A DNA stretch of 64,000 nt, taken from positions 48,122,115-48,186,114 of the forward strand of contig NC_134573.1 of assembly GCF_050947875.1 (NCBI RefSeq). The letters are read 5' to 3'. Position 1 is the stretch's first letter; each line of letters begins with the position of its first letter. A program made the position numbers and the translations under genes. Shown one piece after another: positions 54,310 through 64,000 of this stretch. Source of the stretch: Dermacentor variabilis. Lineage: Eukaryota > Arthropoda > Arachnida > Ixodida > Ixodidae. The notes below the pieces were generated by a model, which ran no database searches, had not been told where the DNA came from, and saw nothing but the letters and a program-made list of their open reading frames with translations.

Positions 54310-55220
54310 GATTGTAATGTTACTTCTTCCACGCAGCTTTTCGTCGTGTATAATCCTGCGTGCACTCCGAATTCCAGCAAAGAGAGGTACTACTTTACTT
54401 ATGTTAACATTAAATTCAGACTTTTTAAAGAAGCTTTTTAATACAGAGGAAAGCCTCATTGCTTTGATGCCATTGGGTACCGTTATCTGGGTGTTGAGGA
54501 CCGTTTTCAAGACACTGTAAAATTTCTGGTAATTGACAAAAGTCCGCGCCGGAGACTCTAGGGGAATAACAGGGCATACATTATCAAACCTAATAAGTAG
54601 ATGGTCAATATTTGAGGCTGAGTCGACAGTAGACCAGGAAGTTACAGAAATCCTTGAAATGGCAAATGTTAGATCCAATGCTGACTTAGAAAGACCCTTA
54701 ATAAAAGTAGCTACTTTCGTGTTTAATCAACAAAAGTTTTGATTAATTGCCCAGTTCGACAATCGCTTTCCACATGAGTCTGTTTTGAAACCCGAAGACA
54801 CATGACCCGAATAGAAATCTCCGGCTATGACAATTTCTTTCCTACAATAATTGACAACGGTATCAAGGCAACGAATATCATGAACACCTGTGGGAAAATA
54901 TATATTATCTAAGGAAAATTGGGAACAACAGGTATAGCTACATCTATTGCTAGTATCTCAGACTCCGTAGACATAGGCTGGCAGGATATTTGTATATTTT
55001 GTGGCATACTTTAGCTGTTAACAACAAAGCAAGCCCTCCGCCTCTAGATGGACGGTCCAATCGAATTAAACGATAATTTCTTATCGAAAATCTTGGCCAT
55101 CGGAGTGCCATGTCTCTTGCAAGAAATAATGCCGGGAGGATGTTGTGAACAAAAATATATTAAACCGGTAGCTGTACTGCAATAATATTGACATGGCAGT
55201 TCCACTGTAGTACTATTAAA
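54310..55220 (-). pseudogene. I-clade LINE AP endonuclease, degraded
   Basis: Pieces matching 39251-40044: VLQWNC (near 55200), IRLDRPSRGGGLALLL (near 55050), then SNIDHLLIRFD (54678-54301 frame) with its Asp-His intact. Many stops lie between. The last frame ends with RSARRIIHDEKLRGRS at the hAT-like junction. Confidence 0.7.
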
Positions 55221-55267
55221 TGACATATGATAAATTAATGCCTACTTTAGGAACCGCTTGCTCTAAA

Positions 55268-56991
55268 TTACTGTCTTTTAAAAAAATATTTATTTGAAAG
55301 ACTTTCTTTACCGTACTTCGTCGGTTTTGATTGAGGGACGGAGCTGGAAGAATTAGGAATAGAACCTAACTTGGAACGACTATCTTCCATAAACTTTTTG
55401 GTTTTTGAGTGTGGGACAGAGATCGTTGAATTATCGTTGGTAGATCTTGTGCGTTTAAGCGTCGGGAGATCCATTTCTACAATCTGGTTGTTTTCCGACA
55501 CTGATCTTGAGAAGCAAGAAAGTGCCAGAACCGTACGACCTGCAGTGATTCCTAAGGTTCATTATGTCTCCCATAACCTCAAGAAGGTGGCAGGCCAGTA
55601 TGGCGTACGCATTGCCTTTCCTGCCCTCGTCAAGCTGGTTCCAATCTGTTCGAGAACCATTCGCGAGGAGACCTGTTCGCAAGGCTGTGGCAAGAAACAT
55701 TGCGCGTCCTGCGGGAAATGCGCCACGGGGGTGGTGTACGAAATTCCCCTTGAGTGCGGCAACTCCTGTATAGGACAGACTGGACGCTGCGTAAATAAAT
55801 GAGCCCGGAAATACGAACTGAATCTACTGAATGATGGCGTGGCACATTTGCCAGCGCACTGCAAGGCCTGCATGGGCAAACCACGTTTTTGTGAGATTAA
55901 GATTCTCGGCAGAAGCAGAAATTAAACAGCGCGTGAGCTAATGGAAACTTATTATATAAAAAATAAAGGTTCGAGTTGCATTAGCGATACATCTATCTTG
56001 CTCTACAAATCGGAAACGAGATTGTTTAATTGCTTGATAACATAGGTTTGTGAACAGCATGCGAGTATCTGTACATATATTTATGGGTCACCGCCCAAAC
56101 TAAATTATTTGAAAGTGTCACCCGTGTTGTCTTCTATGTGTCTTCCTTTTGTGTGTGTTTTAACTTGCGGTAAAAACATATCTTTCAGCAACAGCATCAC
56201 TGTGTGAGTAACGTCTCCTGCCAATTACTTCTATAATTTTAATTTCCTGTGATCTTGCAGGGTGATTCGAGTAGTTGGCGGGGTGACCACAACCACAGAG
56301 ACAGCACTTCATCGGACGAGCAATCTTTAAAATTGTGGCTGTTGCCTCAAGCACGGCAGGGGTGTTCAGATATGCAGCCCCTGACGCTGTGACCGAATTG
56401 CCAACATTTGTTGCATTGTAGAATGCATGGAACCAAAGATTATACCTTGTCAATTAGGGGCAGGACCTTAATTTCTGTCGACCGCATCGTCCCAGCACAT
56501 ATAACTTTAACTGCCTCTGTTGGAATCTTCTTACTGTCAATAACTCGGCTACACCGCTAAACGGAGATGACTCCAACCACCAAGAACATGTCTAAAATAT
56601 CTTCAGGGGCTAAACTGACGTCCACCCCTAGTGCCATGCCTCTAGAGTATGCGAGGTGCGGTGGTACGAAACAGCTCACCGGATAGGAAGCGAATGTAGA
56701 ATAATTGAGAAGTTCCTTGACATAGGTCTGGTCTGGCAAGCAGCATAATATACCCCCTATGTCCAACAGGCGGACATCAGTGATCTCTCGGAAGTGAGTT
56801 GAAGCCTTCTGCACTTCCTCCTGAATTGTCTTTGGGTTTTTCATATTGATCATACCATGGTCAGTAGGCACCATGGCCACAGGAACGTTGGCGGTTCCAC
56901 TCTGAAGAAAAAACTCAAGCGGCATCTCCTGAGGAGCTACCGAGGTTGGTAACGGGTAAGCCCCGTAGCCAGGATATGATACGAACATCAA
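55268..56991 (-). pseudogene. I-clade LINE ORF1 (gag-like), split by a Penelope-like insertion
   Basis: 56991-56557: SGTANVPVAMVPTDHG and TFASYPVSCFVPPHL, paralogous to the plus-strand gag. 56453-56160: CCLCGCGHPANYSNHPARSQEIKIIEVIGRRR, the last knuckle with its final Cys changed to His. After the insertion, 55501-55268 gives the Ser-rich C-terminal part. A stop near 56555 is a further break. Confidence 0.75.
55504..56185 (+). pseudogene. Penelope-like element C-terminal part with GIY-YIG endonuclease
   Basis: The plus-strand frame to 55802 reads HYVSHNLKKVAGQYGVRIAF, a Cys cluster (CSQGCGKKHCASCGKC), then GVVYEIPLECG and CIGQTGRC (55731-55790), the GIY-YIG core (here VVY...CIG). Past a stop at 55800 come VAHLPAHCKAC, CEIKILGRS and ARELMETYYIKNKG with the catalytic Glu, then CISDTSILL. 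The RT part is lacking. It is inserted in the I-clade gag. Confidence 0.8.
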
Positions 56992-57414
56992 GCAAGGCTA
57001 ACTAAAAACACATAAAAATAAGAGAGAGAACAAAGAGTAACGTAAAATAAGGAGCTGAAGAAAGAAAATACCACCCGATACTTGACCTAAGCCCCTCCTC
57101 CTAAGCAGGAGAAGACAGAACAGAGGAGCGCGGGAGGGTACAGAACACGGGAGAACAAACGCCCGTCATATAGTCACGTGTCTCTCGCACTCTCCCCTTA
57201 TTTGTTTCTCTCTAGACCCCCGTGGACTTCCGTGAATGGATATTTGTGTTCTATTATCTTTCATTTAAACCCATTCATGCGTCACGTCGTCTTCATTGCG
57301 CAAAAAGTTCTCGCGGCGCCGTCAACTCGCAAGTGTCCTCGATGATCTGCCCATGACAATTTCACGCACATCACGAGGGCGTTACTGAAATGCGTGAATG
57401 TTTCTCCTGATATT

Positions 57415-58315
57415 TTAGGGTGGCACTGTAGGGTGCTTCAAGTATTTCGTATTTGTAGATTTTCAGAAGGCATTTCATACAGTTCTAAATGTTATTTGGT
57501 CACATAAGCTCATTTTAGACAGGCCTGCTTATGTGCTTGGTTGGTTGAATAGTTGTCTATTTGTAGGAAATATTTTGTTATATATGGAATTTCTTTGTAT
57601 GTTGGCGTGACGGCCGAGGTGCGACAGTGTTCAGTGTTAGGACGGCGAGTTCTTTTCGTTGATATTAGCTCTTTGTCGGAGCTCTTAGCTTCAAAGATCA
57701 AGCTGTACGCAGATGATTGTGTCATATATGGACCTATACACAACACTGATGATATTGATGTCTTACCACACGATGTTCACAATATGGTACTGTGGCACAA
57801 AAATAGAAACTTTGTTTCGAATCTAAGTAGGTGTTGTGTTGGTACTTTCACCAGTAAAACCAATTCATTCCATTCTTGTTATAGCCTGTCTGGTACCCCG
57901 CATGGCTGCGTTGAACATTTTAGATAGCTTGGTGTTTTAAATGACTTGCTTTGAAAAAAAAACATAGGGCACATAAATGGTAAGGAAAATGATGTGTTAA
58001 ATTTTATTAAAAATAATAAATGCATCAAGATGCCTTAAAAAAGCTCTTTATATCACTGACGTGTGACCAATATTTGAATATTCTTGTACAGTACGGGATC
58101 CTCATGGCCAAACCCACATCTGTAAGCTTGAACGCATACGAAAGCGTGCTGCCCGCTTTGCCAGTTTTAGTTGTAATGTTAACGCTACTTTACCAATTTA
58201 AAGAGGGAAATAGGCTGGAAAGCTGTTCAGCAATGGAGAAAGTTCAAGCGAATAATGCATTTTCATTCACTTTAATGATGAAACTGGTTTTAATTATGAT
58301 TTGTACATAAACACT
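57415..58315 (+). pseudogene. CR1-like LINE reverse transcriptase fragment
   Basis: FVDFQKAFHTVLNV-like residues near 57450-57490 (motif A), then the frame 57553-57927 with GVTAEVRQCSVLGR (motif B, normally RQGSVLGP), IKLYADDCVIYGP (motif C, intact) and CCVGTFTSKTNSFH. After 57927 several frames follow (LGVLN; QYLNILVQYG). There are stops on both sides and no endonuclease. Confidence 0.75.
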
Positions 58316-59583
58316 ATACTATAAATCCACACTATAAATCGCACAGTAGTAATCATGCAAGAAGTGTTCAACAAATGAAATACACAATGGATAAATTTGT
58401 GCACACCTTTTTTATTTTGCGATTCGCAAGCTTAATCAGTTGAATGCTGGTGTTGTGCATGTTCTCACCAGTGTGTTTTATTGATACGAGGAAAGCAATA
58501 AGACTGAGTGGCTGCCCTGGACCATTTCTGAAAGACAAGTGAAACAGTCAGCTAGTTTGGCTAGTGACATCGGTTCCACCGGAATTTCTAACGGTACATT
58601 GCTCCTTTCAGCCCCTCTATTTCATGCTGTCAGTGCGAATTCGTGTGCAGATTGATTTAGAATGCCACGAAGACACCATGGCGACTGATGTCTTGATTAT
58701 TTACCTTTTCTTTACCAATCACGGGCATGTCCTTCAGCACTGGCTTTACCGGTTGAGCGCCACTACAGAGTTCAATAGCACAAGCGGAAGCTGCTGATCA
58801 GCGATGGCTGGCGCGTTTTCTGCGGCAGGCGGCTGGGAACACGAACGCACAGGTCTGCATACAAATGTTCGTCAATGTGGCATTCGCGTAGCCTCGGCTG
58901 ATTCAGTCTCCGCAAGCAGTTTGTTGTACCATATTGGCTGCCCCTTGCAAATAGTGGCCACAAATTATTGGTTACAAACCACTGAATGTCAAACACGCTT
59001 CTCACTCAAGTAGGAATTGCATCTTGGAGACGTGCCAGCATAAGCATTTGATCACAATGTCTTTTAACGAAAGAAAAACGAAAGATGACGAGGCGTTTTT
59101 AGTTGCATTTACGACCCAAAATGCAGTCAAGTTTAAATAGTGAAAGAGAAAAGTTCGAAAAAAAGCCAGAGGTGCAGTTATAGTGACGTAGGGAGGGGGA
59201 ATACCTTCAGATATATTTTGGGTGGATATGCCTTGTGCACAAAACAGGACAACAGTTGCTTAGGGTTAGCATGATAACTAGTGATCACAGTTTAATTGAG
59301 TATAGACTATGTCATTCAGTGGATGATGGACCAGCAACTTAACATGCAGGTGGAACAGCCTATTTAAAAATGAAGCTTTTGTTGCTGGGGCCATCAAGGC
59401 TTGCGCCGAGGCCATCAAGATTTGCGTGCGTTGGCCGGTTTATTAGTATCTAGGAGGATATTTTGTGGATATTTACACTAGCACCGATCTCTATAACAAT
59501 GGCATGCTGACCGAAAACCCTGCGTTCTGTGTACACAAAAATATATTATTCGCGACAGAAGTCGTGCCTAATATAGAATCACA
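58316..59583. other. no recognisable gene
   Basis: AT-rich sequence with short frames on both strands at 58564-59013 that resemble nothing I know. It lies between a LINE fragment and a gypsy LTR. Confidence 0.35.
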
Positions 59584-59730
59584 ATACTAAAGCGGACAGG
59601 CAGCATTCCAACAAGCAAAATGATCACCGTTTAGTTCACAGGGTCTTTATATAGACAAGGGATCACGTGATCTGTACAAAAGGAATGCGCGCATTGGCTG
59701 CGCAGTGATATGCGACGTCACGCTATAACA
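59584..59730 (-). repeat. 3' LTR of the minus-strand gypsy element
   Basis: About 147 bp, beginning TGTTATAGCGTGACGTC on the minus strand and ending near GCTTTAGTATTG. The end portion matches the partial 5' LTR at 63944-64000. Confidence 0.75.
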
Positions 59731-60099
59731 CTTCTTTCCCCTTAGATTAATTCCGAAAGTCACTGGGTTGGTATCTGTGCCGGGGATGTCGCAGACGTGC
59801 ACTACGACGAAGAATTTGCAGTTCGGCTGTAGATGCAGGGTCTGGCTGGTTCGTAGAGCCGGGGGCAGCTGTTCCGAGCGTGGGCTATTCAGATACCGGA
59901 AGCTGATGATTTGCAGACTATGTGACGCCTGGAACCGCGAGAGGTGGCACGGCGACTGGCCCACTATACATCGAAACAGACGGATGAGTTGTGTCTTCCG
60001 AGGCTGTAGGAGGAGTTTGTACTGGCGGGAAGCTTGAGGAACCCGAGCTAACCTAGGGGACTCTGATGTGATTCGCATGCGCAAATCGCATCGCCTGCG

Positions 60100-60600
60100 A
60101 TTATTTCACCTGATTAGTAACGGGACTAACGACATGTGTCACGACACCATCGTCCCACGACACTCCTTCACCTCGCACTGTTTTCACCCACACAGCGTCC
60201 CCCACAGCAAAACATCGAGGAACCCCACGCGACACATCATTGTGTTCTTTCATGCGCTGTTGCTGCTCCCGCATGTAGCGCGTGAAATATGGTTTTAGCA
60301 AAGAGCTTCACCCGTGGCTGTCTTTTCAAAAACAATTCTGCCGGGTCTGGCCAGTGGCACTGTGTGGAATATTCCAATAAATCATAAGATAGCTGTCCAA
60401 ATACCCCAAGAAGGAATGCTTCTTGTAGCTAAGTTCGTCAAGTAAGACCTGCTTCAACAGGACTTGTTTGGTTGTCGGCACTAAACGCTCGGCTGCTCCG
60501 TTAGAAGCCACATGATACGGCGGCGTCTTAACATACCTTACATCGTTCACACTCAAGAACGTTGAGAACTCTTCAGAAATGAACGTTTACAACATAGTCG
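60100..60600 (-). pseudogene. gypsy integrase C-terminal part
   Basis: 60556-60326: TPPYHVASNGAAERLV, the core motif with its Glu (usually PYHPxSNGxAER). 60301-60101: GDAVWVKTVRGEGVSWDDGVV, the barrel-like C-terminal domain. The central Asp region, around 60600-60670, is missing. Confidence 0.78.
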
Positions 60601-60668
60601 CCGTGTACGCGTTGCCAGGGTTTTGTGGGATAATTCCATGGCTGCAAGGGAACCGGTGAAGCCGCCTT

Positions 60669-61742
60669 CTAAACGGCCCGACACACCCGACACTGTCGAA
60701 CGTAGCTCTCAATCGAAAGGTCGAGACCCGGCCACCAGACAAAACTTCTTGCTAGCGCTTTCATGCGGCTAGCTCCCGGGTGGTCTTCATGCGATTGATG
60801 CAAAACCATTAGCCGAAGCTTACCAGGTATGACCACCCTTGATCCCCATGTTATGTATTCCTGCTCTACTGATAGCTCATTGCGACGTGAATAAAATGGT
60901 CTCAACGCTTCGGAGCTCTGCGAAGGCCAGCCATTTAGAATGAAGTGCGTCACACGAGACAAGGTTGGATCACGTCTGCTAGTTTTAGCCACGTCATCCG
61001 ATTTTAGTGGCACGCTGTCAATAAGCAAGAGACATTCGAGAGGCAAGAGACATACAATAGGCCGCGGTAGCATGGACAGAGCATCAGCCACTTCAACGTT
61101 TCTTCCTTTCCGATATCTTAGTTTATACCTGTATGCTGCCAACGTAATTGCCCATCTTTGCATTCGGGCTGCAGCAAGTGTAGGCACAGATTTGTCTTGG
61201 CCTAATATTCCGAGAAATGGCTGATGGTCTGTGTAAAGAGTGAACTCTCTGCCATACAAGTAGGAGTGAATTTTTTTTAACCCAAACATCACTGCTAGTG
61301 CTTCTCGCTCACCCTGAGCATAGTTCTCAGCTGATGTAAGTGTTCTAGATGCAAACGCCACTGGATTCTCTTGTCCCTCGGCAGTCTCATGAAAAAGAAC
61401 AGCACCCAACCCATACGACGAAGCATCACATGACAGAGCCATTGCTTTCGCTACGACGTAAAAAGTGAGAACAGTACTCTTGACAAGCAACTGCTTCGTA
61501 GCAGCAAAGGCTTCGCTACACTCCCGTGTCCACAACCACTTTTCACCCTTGCGCAACAGACGATACAATGGTTCCGCCACGCAGGCAATGTTGCTTAAAA
61601 ACTCTACGTAAAAGTTTAGCATGCCTAGATAAGCCTTGAGCTCCGTTTGGCAAGTGGGCTCTGGCACTTCCGTGACCGCCTTTATCTTTTCTTCCGTGGG
61701 ATAAATACCGTCAGCGCACACAGTGTGACCTAGATAAGTCAC
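60669..61742 (-). pseudogene. gypsy RNase H and integrase N-terminal domain
   Basis: A 357-codon open frame, the longest intact pol piece: TYLGHTVCADGI, LGMLNFYVEF, ALSCDASSYGLGAVL (RNase H), FTLYTDHQPF, ADALSMLP and the H2C2 zinc site HQSHEDHPGASRMK and CRVCRAV. It begins after the homopolymer frameshift at about 61760 and ends before the integrase core. Confidence 0.85.
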
Positions 61743-61792
61743 ATTGTTCTGAAAAAAAAAACGACACTTATTTCAGAGTCACGTTGAAATCA

Positions 61793-62398
61793 TTAAGCCG
61801 CCGCAGGACTAATTCCAACGTCTTTTGGCAGCCGATGAAGTTTTTTCGCCGACACAATGATGCCATCTATGTAACATCCCACGTGCGGTATGCCCTTGGG
61901 CACCTCATCGATCAATGACTGAAAAATGGCTGTCCGACTGGCTACAGAAAACGGTAAGCGCTGGAACTCGAAAAGTCCCATGTGCGTATTAATGGTTAGC
62001 AGTGGTCGGGACTCGCTAGTAAGCGGAATATGTTGATGCACGGCTGATAAATCCAACACACAAAACACCTTGCCACCCGCTATGGCAGCGTATAAATATT
62101 CCAGTCGAGGCAATGGGTAGTGGTCGGTCTTTAGCACGGGATTAATTGTCACTCTGTAGTCTCCGCACAATCTCAACGAGCCATCTTTCTTCTGAATCAA
62201 AACCACTGGCGTTGCCGAATCGCTAAGATTCATGCGGTGTATAACTCCGCTTTTTTGAAGCTTTTCCAGCTCCTTTTCTACGTTATCACGCAACGCATAT
62301 GGAACGTTTCTGGCCTTGCCAAAAGCAGGCGTACAGTTCGGATTTAGAACTATCCTTGCTTCGTAGTTCTTTACTACCCCGGGTTGCTTACCAAACAC
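61793..62398 (-). pseudogene. gypsy reverse transcriptase, catalytic box lost
   Basis: KDGSLRLCGDYRVTINPV, FCVLDLSAVHQHIPL (first Asp kept) and GCYIDGIIVSA. The YLDD box reads YIDG (61862-61873), losing the second Asp. The frame ends at 61793, just before an A10 run (minus-strand T10) that shifts it into the RNase H frame. Confidence 0.85.
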
Positions 62399-62603
62399 CC
62401 CTGGGCAGCTATTTTGTAGCGATGCCGCATGCCTTATTCTATGCTATTCTTATCATCCAACATACACGGCCGCCTGATCCCGTTGATAATGTGGGCAGAC
62501 CGTCGCTCTGACCACTGGCCAAGCGCGAAAAGCCTGAGAAAGCATAGAATGGGAAAATGCATCGCTACAAAATACCGGCCCTGGGAACTTTCGTTTCACT
62601 TTG

Positions 62604-63044
62604 CTAGCGTCGCTTCCATTTACATACAACGCACTTTTCCAGTGAAGCTCTAGCCTCTCGCGCCAATTTCGCCCCATCATCACTGGGAGCTGTTTGCCGT
62701 GGTCTTTGACAACAATAACTGGCAGTCGCAAAAACTGGTTTCCACCCGTAACGAAAACGTTGCATCGCCCCTTTACGGGAACGGATTCCCCAGTATATGT
62801 TATTAGGGTGACTCGCGATGGCTCGCACTTGAGGAAATGCGTTCAGCCTAACACTCTCAGGAATTAGGGTTTCAGCAGCTACCGTATCCATCTGCATGCA
62901 CATGTCTTTCCCTTCTAAGTTTACTTGCACTTCGTTTCCAGAACGGTCTGTATTAATTGCATGGTACACCTCTAATTCAGAGTCAATATCAGAGCAGTCC
63001 ACCACGTTCGCAGTCGTTAGTTCTCTGCGCTTACTGGGACACAT
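62604..63044 (-). pseudogene. gypsy protease, active site altered
   Basis: The frame contains MQMDTVAAETLIPES where gypsy elements have DTGAA: the Gly of the DTG triad is Val, so the protease is probably inactive. The region after it loses frame. Confidence 0.7.
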
Positions 63045-63790
63045 CTTCTGTAAATGGCCAATTTGTGAACAGCTGTGACATTGAACATTCTTATACCGGC
63101 AAACACTAGTGGAATGCGCCTTGCCACATCTTTCGCAGACTGGCTTGACATCTTTGAACTTCCGAAGCTTCTATTACTTTTCAGTTCCCTCTCCTCTTAT
63201 CGCCATGGCATGCAGCATCGCTTCCTTGCAGTAACGCTGTTTGTCGCGCAGCCTGCTCCCGGTCCAAGGCTATCTTGCACGCCTTTTCAAAGGTAAAATT
63301 TTCTTCAGCAAACAAGGCGAGTTGGGTTTCTTCGCGTCTTATGTCTGCCACTAATGTGTCTCGCAGTGCGTATTGCAGGAAGAGACCGAAATTGCGCTTC
63401 CTTGCTAAATGCTTTTAGGCCACTATGAAGTCATCGACGCTTTCTGGTTCTTCTTGTGCCCGCCTGTTAAATTTGCAACGTTCAGAGATGATCGAACAGC
63501 TTGGGCTATAGTGCTTTTTCAACAGCTCTGTCACCTCTTCAAAGTATCTGTCCACAGACACAGCGGGTACTACCAAACTTTTGAGCACCTCATACGTTCT
63601 TGGTCCTATCACGTTCAAGAATACGGCCAGCTTCTTTTCCTCTTTCATATCGTCTGCTGTGACGAAAGGCTCAAAGTGTTCTAAATAGGATTCAACATCC
63701 TGATCTTTCTCGTCGTACTCGTCTAGCTTCCCTAATCGCGCCATTTTCAGTGGAGCTACTCTACATATCGGTTCGCTCTCCCGATCTATG
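63040..63790 (-). pseudogene. gypsy gag with zinc knuckle
   Basis: Frame 63744-63415 begins MARLGKLDEYDEKDQDVESY and has VESYLEHFEPFV and LLKKHYSP, a capsid-like gag. Frame breaks follow. The C-terminal part has CERCGKAHST and then CHSCSQIGHLQKMC (about 63042-63086), a CCHC knuckle, running into the pol frame at 63044. Confidence 0.75.
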
Positions 63791-63943
63791 CGTTGACTTG
63801 TTGCTGTGGTACCGACGATTTGATCCGTTCGGGGCCATGGCTGCCGCCGCTTTCCTTTCTGTGGCTGTCGACCGCCGATCGTCTATGGCATTGCTTCCGT
63901 ACTGAGCCAGTGGAAGCAGACACATTCCATCCTCGTCGCCAGT

Positions 63944-64000
63944 ACAATAAAGCGGACAGGCAGCATTCCAACAAGCAAAAGGATCACCGTTTATTTCACA
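63944..64000 (-). repeat. 5' LTR, partial
   Basis: Last 57 bp of the 5' LTR, cut by the window edge, differing from the 3' LTR by a few bases. Low divergence suggests a moderately young insertion. Confidence 0.75.

Larger units (their letters stand above)
54301..57180 (-). mobile_element. I-clade LINE, 5' half (gag and endonuclease), minus strand
   Basis: Upstream half of the element continued at 45454-48104. The leader (AGTATCGGGTGGT near 57080) and gag match the plus-strand copy at 37780-40040. A Penelope-like fragment (about 55504-56185) interrupts gag. Confidence 0.8.
59584..64000 (-). mobile_element. Ty3/gypsy LTR retrotransposon, minus strand, running off the window
   Basis: 3' LTR 59584-59730; 5' LTR starts beyond the window and ends near 63944. 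Both LTRs share ggacaggcagcattccaaca, and a ggcgacgagg primer-binding-like block follows the 5' LTR. A polypurine tract (aaggggaaagaag) precedes the 3' LTR. Order: gag, protease, RT, RNase H, integrase. Multiple frame breaks make it defective. Confidence 0.87.

Noticed and set aside
55562..55884. Minus-strand frames opposite the Penelope-like fragment
   Set aside because: Antisense to the GIY-YIG coding sequence, which explains the open frame.

Overview
The window reads as nuclear DNA of a hard tick, most likely a metastriate (Rhipicephalus, Dermacentor or Hyalomma type). Five whole or partial copies match the tRNA-derived tick SINE 'Ruka'. Around them lie RTE, CR1/L2-like, I-clade and L1/Tx1-like LINEs, Penelope-like and Ty3/gypsy elements, hAT and mariner remnants and very long microsatellites. 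There are no operons, and the only confident host gene has three exons with GT-AG introns. These assignments come from recall of the families; no database search was possible.

Positions 3000-24135 (minus strand) hold the host gene, a METTL7/TMT1-like SAM-dependent methyltransferase. Its three phase-0 coding exons (23755-24135, 7771-7920, 3000-3233) give a 254-residue protein. The stop codon shares a base with an AATAAA. Intron 2 (about 4.5 kb) carries a Ruka copy and two facing Penelope-like fragments. Intron 1 (about 15.8 kb) carries LTR and LINE debris, a diverged repeat pair, Ruka inserted in Ruka, a 1,036-bp (CTGT)n tract, a CA-rich satellite with a unit of about 325 bp, and a 5'-truncated RTE element with target-site duplications.

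Positions 25440-32266 contain a decayed CR1/L2-group LINE on the minus strand. Its ORF1 begins with a perfect 2A-type DxExNPGP motif, and its 5' end carries a repeated 313-bp unit. An RTE 3' end and a second LINE fragment follow. Positions 32267-37613 are a broken Ty3/gypsy element with small inverted duplications. Positions 37780-44000 are I-clade, hairpin-repeat and RTE fragments. The RTE copy is split by a 1,237-bp terminal-inverted-repeat element that carries a THAP-like remnant.

Positions 45035-57180 are a nested stack. One I-clade LINE (minus strand: gag, endonuclease, RT, RNase H) is split by a 6.2-kb hAT-like element (48105-54300) with 8-bp target duplications. The hAT-like element itself holds a LINE tail, a mariner relic and a tRNA-like repeat with inverted ends, and that repeat is in turn split by an L1/Tx1-like LINE. 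A Penelope-like GIY-YIG fragment sits inside the gag end of the I element and a solo gypsy LTR near its 3' end. The window closes with a CR1-like RT fragment (57415-58315) and a second Ty3/gypsy element (59584 to the window edge).

No element looks autonomous. Every reverse transcriptase is truncated, frameshifted or missing catalytic residues. The main interest lies in the 2A-bearing LINE, the THAP-bearing inverted-repeat element, the nested hAT/I stack and the hairpin repeats.
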